Part shown: one piece after another, positions 27,562 through 35,474 of the stretch
Numbering within the stretch: position 1 is the first letter of the stretch
Layout: each line of letters starts with the position of its first letter
NCBI RefSeq assembly: GCF_014647795.1
Contig: NZ_BMPW01000005.1
Span: forward strand, 248,001 to 312,000
Length of the DNA: 64,000 nt
Direction of reading: 5' to 3'
Origin: Actinoplanes campanulatus
GTDB taxonomy: Bacteria > Actinomycetota > Actinomycetes > Mycobacteriales > Micromonosporaceae
Notes under the pieces: generated by a model
The model's database searches: none
Seen by the model: the letters and a program-made list of their open reading frames with translations, nothing else
Told to the model about the DNA's origin: nothing
Program-made: the position numbers and the translations under genes

Positions 27562-27651
27562 CTGTCTCAAGCGCGGGGAAACAGCCCTCACCACCAGCCG
27601 AAGCCACTCGGCCGGCCCTCAGCGCTGTCTCAAGCGCGGTGATGCCGCCCT
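27562..27651. repeat. Two-copy 63-bp-period direct repeat
   Basis: CTGTCTCAAGCGCGG occurs at 27562-27576 and 27625-27639; similarity continues for about 12 more bases (to GCCCT). The second copy encodes the last residues of the glycosyltransferase-like gene on the minus strand, the first lies after its stop. The rest of the gap 27380-27618 is empty of genes. Confidence 0.6.
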
Positions 27652-28425
27652 GGCGGCCGGCCGGGCGCGGGCGGCCCGGGTGAACTGGTCGTCGAAGCGG
27701 CGCGGGAACGGCAGCATCAGGTGCCGGTCGCGCCATGGCCGCATCTGGCGGACCGCGTTGAATCCGGCCGCGGTGACGACCCGCTCGGCGCGGGCGAAGA
27801 GCGGCCACGCCGGGTACGGGTCGAGGTGGCCGACGCCGGACGGCAACCCGGCCGGGCGGTGCGGCGCCACCAGCACGAACCGGGGGCGGGCGCCTTCGAG
27901 GTCGGCGCAGTCACGGGCGTACCCGATGAGTTCTTGAATCTCGGCCGGAGGCCCGGAGTGAACGATGAGCCAGGCGCCGTCCGCGACGCCGGACGGATCG
28001 GGGTCCCCGGAGGCAGGCGGGTCGGCCAGGGACAGCGGGCCGGTCACCGACAGCGGTGAGTCGCCGAGGTCCTCGACCGCCCAGATCCGGTCGTAGCGGA
28101 TCGGGTCCGGGGGCATCAACGGGCGGTAGACGTCCCAGCGCAGCAGCCGCGCCAGGTGCACGGTCTCCGTCCCCGGCGGAACCGACGCGGCCGACAGCGA
28201 GCCGTCGATACCGGCCGGGAACGCGTCCACCACCAGCAGCGACGGGCGCAGCCTGGGCAGCGCCGACGTGGGCAGCAGCCGGTGCGGGCCGAGCACCCGC
28301 GGGTCGGCGGTGAACGGCGACGTGCTCAGGATCGTCGCCGGCTCGTCGCCGTGGCAGGTGTGCAGGTAGGCGCGGATCCGGGTGAGATGGCCGAGCCCGC
28401 CACCCTGCGCGTAGCAGACGATCAC
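27619..28425 (-). CDS. Glycosyltransferase-like protein (GT-B, MurG/UGT type)
   Basis: 268 residues. The N-terminus IVCYAQGGGLGHLTRIRAYL is the acceptor-binding glycine loop of MurG-like GT-B enzymes. The rest includes LLVVDAFPAGIDG and, near the C-terminus, VTAAGFNAVRQMRPW, which corresponds to the donor-binding G-F-N-A motif. It is shorter than most GT-B enzymes (over 350) and may be a minimal or modified version. GTG start overlaps the preceding GT4 gene stop (GTGA). It is the last gene of the six-gene glycosylation operon. Confidence 0.75.
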   Translation of the reverse strand: MIVCYAQGGGLGHLTRIRAYLHTCHGDEPATILSTSPFTADPRVLGPHRLLPTSALPRLRPSLLVVDAFPAGIDGSLSAASVPPGTETVHLARLLRWDVYRPLMPPDPIRYDRIWAVEDLGDSPLSVTGPLSLADPPASGDPDPSGVADGAWLIVHSGPPAEIQELIGYARDCADLEGARPRFVLVAPHRPAGLPSGVGHLDPYPAWPLFARAERVVTAAGFNAVRQMRPWRDRHLMLPFPRRFDDQFTRAARARPAARAASPRLRQR

Positions 28426-29513
28426 GACACGGCGGCCAGGACCTTCAGGTAGCCCTCGGTCTCGGCGGCCACCCCGAACCGGTCGTGGACCCGCCGCTCG
28501 GCGGCCGCGCCCAGGGCGGCGAGCTGGTCGGCGGTGGCGTGCGCGGCCCGGTGCACGGCGGCCCGGCAGGCGTGCGGGTCACCGGCCGGGAACGGGAACC
28601 CGATCGTCTCGTCGACCAGATCGGCGAGCCCACCGGCGTCGGAGGCGAGCAGCGGGATGCCGAGGGCGGCCGCCTCGAGGGCGACGTTGGGCAGCCCGTC
28701 GTAGAACGACGGCAGCGCCACCAGGTCACAGGCGGCGTAGACGGACAGCAGCTGGTAGCGGTCCTGGAACGGCAGCGCGGTGTGGGCGATCTCCGGGTGG
28801 TCCGCCAGGAACTCGCCGATGCCGGGTTCGAGTTCCCCGGCCAGGATGACGTGCAGATCGTGCCGGCCGGCGGCGATGGCGTCGAGCAGCAGCCGTACGC
28901 CCTTCTTGTTCTTCAGCTGGCCGATGACGCCGACGGTACGTTTTCCCGGCGCCACGTGCGCGTCCCGCCACGCCTGTGCGTCACGCCGTTCGGACGGCAG
29001 GATCCGCCACTCGGTGGTGTCGATGCCGTTGGCCACCCAGGTGACCGGGGTGTGCGGGGCCAGCGCGGACACCAGCGGCGCGGTGTTCGCGGCGACGACG
29101 CAGACGTGGGCCGACGAGCGCAGCGCCTCCAGGACGACCGGCTGGCGGCGCAGCGAGAACATGCCGGTGTCGAAGTCGTTGCCGCGCAGCAGGGTGATCA
29201 GCGGCAGCCCGGACCAGGCCGCGTAGACGGGCGCGGACAGCAGCGGGTACGTGCCGCCGAACGCCACGATGTGGGTGTAGTCGCCGATCACCGGGGCGAG
29301 GCTGGTCCAGAGCAGGCGCAGCGCGTGTTCCGGGTCGTCGGTGAGCGGCACGGTCCGTACGCCGGTGACCCGCTGGGCGGTGCTGCGGCGGCTCAGGTGG
29401 ACGACGTCGACGTCGACACCGGCGCCGCGCAGGCCGCGGACGATCCGGTCGCAGGAGTTGGCCATGCCGCCGGGGCTGGGCGGAAAGTTCTCGGTGATCC
29501 AGAGCAGCCGCAT
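28422..29513 (-). CDS. GT4-family glycosyltransferase
   Basis: 363 residues. GT-B fold: LLWITENFPPSPGGMANSCD (N-terminal glycine loop), VANGIDTTEWR and TVGVIGQLKNKKGVRLLLDA at the domain boundary, and the donor-site LVALPSFYDGLPNVALEAAA (E-x7-E region) with PLLASDAGGLADLV. Transfers an activated sugar to an acceptor, probably at the membrane. Its ATG immediately follows the zinc-protein stop codon. Confidence 0.9.
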   Translation of the reverse strand: MRLLWITENFPPSPGGMANSCDRIVRGLRGAGVDVDVVHLSRRSTAQRVTGVRTVPLTDDPEHALRLLWTSLAPVIGDYTHIVAFGGTYPLLSAPVYAAWSGLPLITLLRGNDFDTGMFSLRRQPVVLEALRSSAHVCVVAANTAPLVSALAPHTPVTWVANGIDTTEWRILPSERRDAQAWRDAHVAPGKRTVGVIGQLKNKKGVRLLLDAIAAGRHDLHVILAGELEPGIGEFLADHPEIAHTALPFQDRYQLLSVYAACDLVALPSFYDGLPNVALEAAALGIPLLASDAGGLADLVDETIGFPFPAGDPHACRAAVHRAAHATADQLAALGAAAERRVHDRFGVAAETEGYLKVLAAVS

Positions 29514-29861
29514 TCAGCTGTCCACCAGGGCGTCGTCGCCGTCGTCGAGGTAGTCCTGGTCGGCGGCGGCGCCCGGCTCGAAGGCGGCCCGGTCGTAGTC
29601 GTCGAAGCTGCTGTAGTAGACGGTGTCCCCGTAGTACTGGGCCTGCCGCTGCCGGTAGACGCGACGGCGGGCGGCGGCGGCCGCGGACGGGTGGCCGAAC
29701 CGGTTGCGGGCGGCCGCGCACTCCGGGCACAGCCCGCCGTCGGCGAGGTGGTCGGCGCAGACGGCCCGGCCGCAGGCGGGACAGCCGGCGACCGCCATCT
29801 GCCCGCACTTGCCGAGGGTGAAAAAGCCGGTCGTAACCGCGCAGGGCGTCATCTGGTTCAC
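29514..29861 (-). CDS. B-box-like zinc-binding protein with acidic tyrosine-rich tail
   Basis: 115 residues. Cys/His pattern CGQMAVAGCPACGRAVCADH followed by GGLCPECAAARNR gives a cross-brace zinc site resembling a B-box or zf-AN1-like finger. The C-terminal half is Tyr/Asp rich (AQYYGDTVYYSSFDDYDR, then DQDYLDDGDDALVDS) and predicted disordered. No enzymatic motif. Overlaps the previous gene by four bases (GTGA). In this operon it may be a scaffold or regulator of the glycosyltransferases. Confidence 0.75.
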   Translation of the reverse strand: MNQMTPCAVTTGFFTLGKCGQMAVAGCPACGRAVCADHLADGGLCPECAAARNRFGHPSAAAAARRRVYRQRQAQYYGDTVYYSSFDDYDRAAFEPGAAADQDYLDDGDDALVDS

Positions 29862-30562
29862 CTTGTCCAGCGGAAGGTTTCGGTGGCGACCGTCAGGATC
29901 CGGTCAAGCTGCTCGTCGCCGGACTGCGGCAGCCGCAGCAGTTTGGCGGCGGCGAGCACGCTGCGGCGCTCCCCGTCGCGCAGGGTAACGCCGATCCAGG
30001 CCGGTGGCGCGGTCTGCGGGCGGACCCCGGCCACGCCGCGCGGGAGCCGGCGGCGGACCTTGATCAGCTGGGTGATCTGCGTCTTCCGCTTGACTTTGGT
30101 CTTGCCGCTGCTGCCGCGCTTGGTGACGCGGCGCAGGCGCTGCCGGTCGACGATCAGGACGTCCAGGCCGCTGCCGTCGCGCAGGCCGGCGTGCAGGCGC
30201 AGCCACGGATCGATCGACCACGTCTCGGTGGCCGAGCGGGCCGGCGGCCGCACCGGGATGCTCCGGGCCGGATGTGACTTGGCGGGGACGTGGATGCCGC
30301 GCAGGTCGGCTGTGACGGCGAGGACGCCCTTCGGTCCGAGGTCCTCGCAGATCTCGGTGAGCAGTGGCAGGATCACGTCCATCGTCCGGGGCGGCAGCGC
30401 CCATTTGGAACGGCGGATCAGTCCGGTGTGCCGGTGCAGGCTGGCGGCCAGAGCGGCCCATTCGGCGGCCGGGTGGGTCGCGGCGAACCCTCGTTCGAGG
30501 ATGAGCGCCTGGTGCAGCGGGTGGAATCCCGCGATGGCCGCCTTCTGCTTGCGCCAGAACAT
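29858..30562 (-). CDS. Unknown protein of the glycosylation operon (234 aa)
   Basis: 234 residues from the ATG at 30562; no signal peptide or strong membrane helix. Helical N-terminal half (GFHPLHQALILERGFAATHP, EWAALAASLHRHTG), a middle section LLTEICEDLGPKGVLAVTADLRG, and a basic loop (RRVTKRGSSGKTKVKRKTQI) that could bind nucleic acid or a membrane. No family is recognised. It sits 13 bases after the second GT4 gene and overlaps the zinc-protein gene. Confidence 0.65.
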   Translation of the reverse strand: MFWRKQKAAIAGFHPLHQALILERGFAATHPAAEWAALAASLHRHTGLIRRSKWALPPRTMDVILPLLTEICEDLGPKGVLAVTADLRGIHVPAKSHPARSIPVRPPARSATETWSIDPWLRLHAGLRDGSGLDVLIVDRQRLRRVTKRGSSGKTKVKRKTQITQLIKVRRRLPRGVAGVRPQTAPPAWIGVTLRDGERRSVLAAAKLLRLPQSGDEQLDRILTVATETFRWTR

Positions 30563-30575
30563 GACCCGGACCGTA

Positions 30576-31712
30576 TCAGTGGGCTTCGACCCGGTCGTAC
30601 ACACCGGCCAGCCTGGCGCGGGCGTGTTTCCAGGTGAACCCGTCCTCGACGTGGCGGCGGGCGCGCTCGCCCAGATCCCGGCAGGCGTCCGGGTACTCCA
30701 GCAGCACGCGGATGGCGCGGGCCAGTTCGGCCGGCCGGTCCGGTGGCACGAGGCGGCCGTGGTCGCCGAGCACCTCGCGGATCACTGGCAGATCCGAGGC
30801 GACCACCGCGGTTCCGGCCGCCATCGACTCCCACACCTTGATCGGGCTGCATCCCTGGTCGAGGTTGCGGGGGCCGGCGGTCAGCGGGGCCACCGACAGT
30901 TCGGCGTGCGCCAGCCAGGCGGCCACGTCGGCGTGCGGAAGCTGATGCTCCCACCGGATCCGGACACCGAGGCGCTCGGCGAGGCGGCGCAGCGGGCGGG
31001 CCCGCGCCGGGGACACCGACGAGCAGACGACCAGGGTCAGATCGGTGAGGTCGGCGAGGCGGGCGAAGGCCCTCAGCAGCACGTCGACGCCCTGCCACGG
31101 TTGCAGCGCGCCCACGTAGATCACGTAACGGCCCGGCGCGGTGGGTGGCCGCGGCACGTCGGCCGGCACCGGGTCGGCGCCGTTCGGCACGAGATGCACG
31201 CGGTCCGGTTCGGCGCCGCGGTCGGCCACCGCCTTCAAGATCACCCGCGATGGCACGACCACCGCGTCCGCTTCCTGGAGACAGTGCTCCTCCAGCTCAC
31301 GGATCTTGGCAAGGGTGCTGGGTGCGGCCAGCGGCCAGTGGTACGGCAGCTCGATGGACGGCAGGCCGTTCGCCTCGTAGACCAGCCGGGCGCCGGTGGA
31401 CAGGGCGGGCAGCGCGCCCCACGGGTCGCGGACGTGGCAGATCTCCAGGGTGTCGCGGTGCGGGGCGAGCCGGTCGGCGGCCCACCGGGAGAACGCCCCG
31501 GCCCGGTCCAGCAGGTTCGGCACCACGTCGGTGAACCGGACGATCTCCACGGCGCCTTCACGTTGGTAGGCGGGCAGCTCGCCACCGCCGAGAACGCAGA
31601 GCAGGCCGCCGCCGTACCGGTCGAACAGTTCGGCCGCCATGTGCCGGATGTGCACGGCCGAGCCCTTGGCCGACGGGAACCGGTCGAACGCCAGATACGC
31701 GGCCCTATGCAC
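30576..31712 (-). CDS. GT4-family glycosyltransferase
   Basis: 378 residues. N-terminal glycine-rich acceptor loop (FDRFPSAKGSAVHIRHMAA), strand ARLVYEANGLPSIE, the donor-binding VPNGADPVPADV and the C-terminal catalytic segment GCSPIKVWESMAAGTAVVAS with E in the E-x7-E position. GTG start overlapping the epimerase stop by eight bases. With the epimerase, it probably assembles the second sugar of a glycoconjugate. Confidence 0.9.
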   Translation of the reverse strand: MHRAAYLAFDRFPSAKGSAVHIRHMAAELFDRYGGGLLCVLGGGELPAYQREGAVEIVRFTDVVPNLLDRAGAFSRWAADRLAPHRDTLEICHVRDPWGALPALSTGARLVYEANGLPSIELPYHWPLAAPSTLAKIRELEEHCLQEADAVVVPSRVILKAVADRGAEPDRVHLVPNGADPVPADVPRPPTAPGRYVIYVGALQPWQGVDVLLRAFARLADLTDLTLVVCSSVSPARARPLRRLAERLGVRIRWEHQLPHADVAAWLAHAELSVAPLTAGPRNLDQGCSPIKVWESMAAGTAVVASDLPVIREVLGDHGRLVPPDRPAELARAIRVLLEYPDACRDLGERARRHVEDGFTWKHARARLAGVYDRVEAH

Positions 31713-32574
31713 GGCGTCTCCCCCGATGCCAGTCGATCTGTGCGGCCAGGCCCTCGTCCAGGCCGGTCCGCGCGGTCCAGCCGAGCAGTTCGGCGGCTCG
31801 GGTTGTGCCCGCCCATGTTCTGGCCACGTCGCCGGGAGCGACGTCCTTCGGAACGGTCGGCGCCGGGGTGCCGATCAGGTCGGCGATGCGGTCGAGGGCC
31901 TCGCGCAGGCTGGTCGTCGTGGGGTGGCCGATGTTCAGGACGGTCCCCGGCGGCAGCGGCGTCCCGGTGGCGCGGACGGTCGCGTCGACCACATCGCCGA
32001 CGTAGGTGAACGAGCGGCTCTGGGCGCCGTCGCCGTACAGCGGGACGGGTGAGCCGTCGAGGGCCGCCTCGATGAACCGGTGGAACGCCATGTCCGGGCG
32101 CTGGCGGGGCCCGTACACCGAGAAGTAGCGCAGGATGACGACCGGCAGGCCGTCCGCCGCGGCCTTCTGCGCGAGCCGTTCCGCTTCGGCTTTCGAGGCG
32201 GCGTACGGGCTACGCGGGTCGATCGGGTCGTCCTCGGCGCACGGGCGGTCCGCGCTGCCGTACACCGACGAACTCGACGCCAGCACGAATCGCGGCCGGG
32301 TGGCCGCACAGGCGGCGAGCAGGCGTTCGGTGGCGGTGACGTTGTCCCGCCAGGTGGCGGCCGCGCCGTCACCCCACGACGCCCGCACGCCGGGCCGGCC
32401 CGCCAGGTGCAGGACCACGTCGGCATCGGCCAGCGCGGTGAGGTCGCCGGTGGCGAGATCGCACCGGTCCGGGCCGTTCACGTCAACCGGCACCACGTCG
32501 TGGCCCTGCCCGGTGAGCGCGTACACGAGATGCCCGCCGATGAAACCGGACGCCCCCGTCACCACAACCCGCAC
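31705..32574 (-). CDS. NAD-dependent sugar-nucleotide epimerase/dehydratase
   Basis: 289 residues from a GTG at 32574; upstream codons to 32643 are tandem-repeat sequence and not counted. Rossmann motif VTGASGFIGGHLVYAL, catalytic Ser/Thr in LASSSSVYG and YxxxK in SPYAASKAEAERLA, plus the substrate-binding YFSVYGPRQRPDMA. It belongs to the extended SDR family (GalE/RmlB-like) and makes or interconverts the sugar used by the glycosyltransferases downstream. First gene of the operon; a perfect 8-3-8 palindrome lies 15 bases upstream. Confidence 0.88.
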   Translation of the reverse strand: MRVVVTGASGFIGGHLVYALTGQGHDVVPVDVNGPDRCDLATGDLTALADADVVLHLAGRPGVRASWGDGAAATWRDNVTATERLLAACAATRPRFVLASSSSVYGSADRPCAEDDPIDPRSPYAASKAEAERLAQKAAADGLPVVILRYFSVYGPRQRPDMAFHRFIEAALDGSPVPLYGDGAQSRSFTYVGDVVDATVRATGTPLPPGTVLNIGHPTTTSLREALDRIADLIGTPAPTVPKDVAPGDVARTWAGTTRAAELLGWTARTGLDEGLAAQIDWHRGRRRA

Positions 32575-32588
32575 ACGCGGCACTCTAT

Positions 32589-32607
32589 CCGGTGGGTCAC
32601 CCACCGG
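32589..32607. promoter_or_regulatory. 8-3-8 palindrome upstream of the epimerase gene
   Basis: CCGGTGGG and CCCACCGG flank TCA. It lies 15 bases before the GTG start, so it could be an operator over the start region or a 5' leader hairpin. No regulator is assigned. Confidence 0.4.
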
Positions 32608-32623
32608 AAGCAGCCGGCAGACC

Positions 32624-32780
32624 CAGACCGACCAGTACGGCACGAAGGCGGTCCTGCCCGCCCGGAGCAGCCCGGGAGACCGAGACCGACCGGGTACGGC
32701 ACGAAGGCGGTCCTGCCCGCCCGGAGCAGCCCCCCGGGAGACCGAGACCGACCGGGTACGGCACGACGGCCGTCCGTCCC
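32624..32780. repeat. About 60-bp tandem repeat, two full copies and one partial
   Basis: Unit starts (GAGACCGACC-like) at about 32626, 32684 and 32746. Each has GTACGGCACGA(A/C)GGC followed by GTCCTGCCCGCCCGGAGCAGC in the first two. Copies 1 and 2 are nearly identical apart from a few inserted C bases. The third diverges and stops just before the DUF4166 stop codon. Confidence 0.75.
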
Positions 32781-32787
32781 ACCGGGG

Positions 32788-33537
32788 CTAGGCCGCCGCC
32801 CGGGGTCCGCGGACGGTTGATCCTGATCGGGCGTCCACCGCGCAGAGGCCGGCTGGCCGGACCAAGCCGCTGCTCGGGTTCTCCCGCAACGGGCGGACAG
32901 CGGCCGGAACCGGCGAACCGGCCGGGACATAGGCTGCCGTGAAACTGCCGTGATAGCCGAACAGCGGCCCGAAGCGCCGGTTTGTGACGGTCACCCGGAT
33001 CCGGAACCGTTCGGCCCGCTCGTCCCACCACTCGTGCACCTCGGCCTCGCCGGTCACCGCCGACGGGCAGCGCATCCCACCCCGCAACGTCTGCGGCCCG
33101 CTGCGGATCCGCAGGCCGCCCCGGGCGTCGACGGACACATCCAGGTCGACGGCCAGATGCTGGGTGGTACCGAGGTAGTCGATCACCGTGTCGCGGCCGC
33201 CGTCGTACACCATGGTCGCGTCGAACCGGCGGCGCCGGTGCGGCCGCACCTGGAAGGTCCGCACGAACGTCAGCGTGGGCCGGCCGAAAGTGTCCGGGTA
33301 GGCGTAGTTCTCGATGGTGAACGGGATGCCGGTGCCGGTCTCCGGGAACAGGATGTGCCGCAGCGTGCCGACATGCAGGAACGGCACCGTGAAAGCGCCA
33401 CCGCGCCACACCCGGTCCATCACGCCGGTGCCGACACAGCCCTGGTCGCGGTCGCCGTCGACACCGAAGCGCCGTTGCAGTCGCGGGTGCAGCCGCCCGA
33501 AATCCGCACGCAGGGCATGCTCGAAAACCGAGGTCAT
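32788..33537 (-). CDS. DUF4166 domain protein
   Basis: 249 residues starting at the ATG at 33537, which overlaps the SRPBCC stop (ATGA). The sequence TSVFEHALRADFGRLHPRLQ begins the domain; conserved strands follow (TGIPFTIENYAYPDTFGRPT, FDATMVYDGGRDTVIDYLG, EAEVHEWWDERAERFRIRV, FGPLFGYHGSFTAAYVP). DUF4166 proteins are beta-rich, often fused to or coupled with epimerase-like or SRPBCC domains. Function unknown, possibly lipid or polyketide binding. The longer frame through 34152 is only an out-of-frame reading of the neighbour. Confidence 0.82.
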   Translation of the reverse strand: MTSVFEHALRADFGRLHPRLQRRFGVDGDRDQGCVGTGVMDRVWRGGAFTVPFLHVGTLRHILFPETGTGIPFTIENYAYPDTFGRPTLTFVRTFQVRPHRRRRFDATMVYDGGRDTVIDYLGTTQHLAVDLDVSVDARGGLRIRSGPQTLRGGMRCPSAVTGEAEVHEWWDERAERFRIRVTVTNRRFGPLFGYHGSFTAAYVPAGSPVPAAVRPLRENPSSGLVRPAGLCAVDARSGSTVRGPRAAA

Positions 33538-34445
33538 CGCGGGGCATCCTTTCCGGCCGGGCCACTCGTCACGAGCGGTTCGCGTTGCCCTCGCGGGCCG
33601 TTCGATCCAATCCAGCCGCGACTTACGAGCGCGCCACCCGATTCGAGCCCGCGGCGCCTTTCGTGCGGGGCACGCGATTCGCGCCCGCACCGGCTTTCGG
33701 GCAGGCCACGCGATTCGAGCCCGCGACGCCTTCCGGGCAGGCCACGCGATTCGAGCCAGCGGCGCCTTTCGGGCCGGGCAGGCGTTTCGGGTGGGTCGCT
33801 CTTGCTGGGTCGGCGCCGGCATCGTCGGGCCGCGGGCGTGTGCCGATGCGGGGGTACGCCGAGCGCCAGCCCCAGCGCGAGCAGGACGACGAGCGGGCGG
33901 CCGTCGAACGCGACGGCGGCGGTCACCAGAGCCGCGCGTGCCGACAGTTCGGCGAGGGCCCGGCGGCGGGCGCTTTCCGGGGACACGCCGTGTTCCAGCC
34001 ACAGGCGCAGCCGATCGAACGACCAGGCGGTGGCCCACCCGAACACCGGCCCGAACACCAGGTCGACCAGGCGGCCGGTGCGCCCCCAGCGGGTGCGGTA
34101 GGCGTACCCCGTCAAGAAGCGCACCCCACCGGGAACCGGAACATAGCGCCAATATCCTGACCCGTCCCGGATCGGCGAGCGAGGGTCGGCGGAGCCGAAC
34201 CGCAGCGCCGACGTGGCGGAACCGTCAGCCTGCCGCCGCTCCCCGCTGTGCACGCCGTGCCCGGCGATCTCGACACCGGGCAGCACCGCGGTGGCGTAGG
34301 TGAACGCCGCCGGAACACTGCCCGGCACCGGGTCGATGCGGCCGAACCGGACGTCCCACCGGGCGTGCCGCCGGTGGTCCTGAGTCGCGGCCCAGACCTC
34401 CTCCAGCGGCGCTCTGATGATCGTTTCGACGTAGATCCTGGCCAC
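33534..34445 (-). CDS. SRPBCC-fold protein with repetitive C-terminal tail
   Basis: 303 residues from a GTG at 34445 (AAAGGGGG upstream). The N-terminal 160 residues are a START/polyketide-cyclase-like SRPBCC domain (ARIYVETIIRAPLEEVWAAT, then WDVRFGRIDPVPG and GVRFLTGYAYRTRWG), followed by a hydrophobic segment (VVLLALGLALGV) and a roughly 75-residue tail made of a 12-residue, Arg/Glu/Ser/Gly-rich repeat encoded by the 36-bp DNA repeat. Coupled to DUF4166. Probably binds a hydrophobic ligand. Twin 16-bp palindromes upstream suggest control by a TetR-type regulator encoded elsewhere. Confidence 0.75.
   Translation of the reverse strand: MARIYVETIIRAPLEEVWAATQDHRRHARWDVRFGRIDPVPGSVPAAFTYATAVLPGVEIAGHGVHSGERRQADGSATSALRFGSADPRSPIRDGSGYWRYVPVPGGVRFLTGYAYRTRWGRTGRLVDLVFGPVFGWATAWSFDRLRLWLEHGVSPESARRRALAELSARAALVTAAVAFDGRPLVVLLALGLALGVPPHRHTPAARRCRRRPSKSDPPETPARPERRRWLESRGLPGRRRGLESRGLPESRCGRESRAPHERRRGLESGGALVSRGWIGSNGPRGQREPLVTSGPAGKDAPR
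33632..33775. repeat. 36-bp tandem repeat, four units, inside the SRPBCC gene
   Basis: Units begin at 33632, 33668, 33704 and 33740. Each contains (G/C)CCACGCGATTCGAGCC-like sequence then (C/T)TTTCGGGC. The period of 36 keeps the reading frame and adds 12 residues per unit. It is coding, not a CRISPR: no unique spacers exist. Confidence 0.85.
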
Positions 34446-34455
34446 GGCACCCCCT

Positions 34456-34499
34456 TTGAGCGAGTGCTCAAACCCTAGCAGTTTTGAGCAGATGCTCAA
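34456..34499. promoter_or_regulatory. Twin 16-bp palindromic operators upstream of the SRPBCC gene
   Basis: TTGAGC-GAG-TGCTCAA at 34456-34471 and TTGAGC-AGA-TGCTCAA at 34484-34499 share the pattern TTGAGCNNNTGCTCAA and are 28 bp apart. The left site lies 11 bases before the SRPBCC GTG, the right one overlaps the stop of the DUF2306 gene. Symmetry of this kind is typical of TetR-family sites. No such regulator is encoded in the window. Confidence 0.6.
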
Positions 34500-35110
34500 G
34501 ACCGTGTTCGCCGGATCACCCACTCCGCCACCGCGATGTTGATCAGCCACCCGGCGGCCAGCGTCCCGGTCTTGCCCCACATCGTCAGCGGCCCCGCCGT
34601 GACCAGCCAGAATCCCTGGGTGAACGCCTGAGTGCCGGCGCCCATCCCGATCGCGTAGCCGCGGATCATCCAGGCCCGGTGCCGGGCGAAATCCCGCCGC
34701 AGCACGGCCGCCAGCCCGAGACTCAGCGACACCGCCATGTAGCCGACGACCACGACCCGGACGGCGGCGGTGGCGTCACCGTCGATCGGCGAACGCGGCA
34801 GGAACAGACTCAGCCACAACCCGCTGAGCGCCGCGACCAGACCGGCCGGGACGACGACCCGCCCGGCCACCCGGTGCCAGCCACGCCGTCGCCGCAGCCG
34901 CGGTGCGAACTGGAACGCGCCGAGCACGCTGAACACCAGGACGCTGACGATGTGCACGATGACCGGCAGGGGCGCCGAGGTGATCCGCTCGCTGTCCGCC
35001 AGCACCTGGGCGCCACCCGCGAACTCGGCCAGCCGCAGACTTCCGGCGATCCCCGGAATCGCGGCGAGAAGCAGTAACGCGCCAGGAACGAGCCAGTTCG
35101 ATGTTCGCAT
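34496..35110 (-). CDS. DUF2306 family membrane protein
   Basis: 204 residues with about six membrane helices (for example GALLLLAAIPGIAGSLRL, VVVVGYMAVSLSLGLAAVL). The pattern HIVSVLVFSVLGAFQFAP, then WHRVAGRVVV and HRAWMIRGYAIGMGAGTQ, is typical of DUF2306 proteins, which resemble haem-transport or cytochrome b561-type proteins (conserved His in the helices). ATG at 35110. Function unknown. The stop codon overlaps the second twin palindrome. Confidence 0.8.
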   Translation of the reverse strand: MRTSNWLVPGALLLLAAIPGIAGSLRLAEFAGGAQVLADSERITSAPLPVIVHIVSVLVFSVLGAFQFAPRLRRRRGWHRVAGRVVVPAGLVAALSGLWLSLFLPRSPIDGDATAAVRVVVVGYMAVSLSLGLAAVLRRDFARHRAWMIRGYAIGMGAGTQAFTQGFWLVTAGPLTMWGKTGTLAAGWLINIAVAEWVIRRTRS

Positions 35111-35198
35111 GCGCCCATCGTCGCGACGGACACGCGCCGGTTCATCGGAGCGAGGTCCGGAACCGGCCCGTGCTGAAGTGCCGTCCGGATCCCGTACT

Positions 35199-35474
35199 TC
35201 AGACCGATCCGTCCAGGCCCAGCGCGGCATGGCGGAACATCAGGAGGTCCATGGCCTGCGGTATCCCGAACGACGGCAAGGCCTCGCGCATGGCGAAAAG
35301 ACCGGGCATGTTGCCGCGACGGACCGCCGTGTCGATCGTCTCCTGGATCCCCGGCGGCAGCGACTCCCACGTCCGCGCGGCCTCGCACCTGCCGCACAGT
35401 TTGCCGACGCGCTCGGCGTCGGCGACCGCCATGGGGGCCGCGCAGCCCGGGCAATGGAAGTGAAACATCGACAT
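35199..35474 (-). CDS. Small zinc-ribbon protein (91 aa)
   Basis: 91 residues beginning MSMFHFHCPGCAAPM; the pair CPGC and CGRC (about residues 8-11 and 27-30) makes a zinc ribbon. The C-terminal half is helical (ESLPPGIQETIDTAVRRGNM, then FGIPQAMDLLMFRHAALG). Its ATG shares one base with the SDR stop, so the two are translationally coupled. It may be a small partner protein of the reductase; function unknown. Confidence 0.65.
   Translation of the reverse strand: MSMFHFHCPGCAAPMAVADAERVGKLCGRCEAARTWESLPPGIQETIDTAVRRGNMPGLFAMREALPSFGIPQAMDLLMFRHAALGLDGSV

Noticed and set aside
28485-32009. 1174-aa plus-strand frame across the glycosyltransferase operon
   Set aside because: Antisense shadow; the opposite strand encodes recognisable GT4 and epimerase proteins with overlapping starts and stops.
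33632-33775. CRISPR-like look of 36-bp repeats
   Set aside because: Units follow directly without unique spacers and keep the coding frame; no cas genes.
32788-34152. 454-aa version of the DUF4166 gene with an N-terminal repeat region
   Set aside because: The extra 205 residues are an out-of-frame reading of the SRPBCC gene; the ATG at 33537 with ATGA overlap is the better start.
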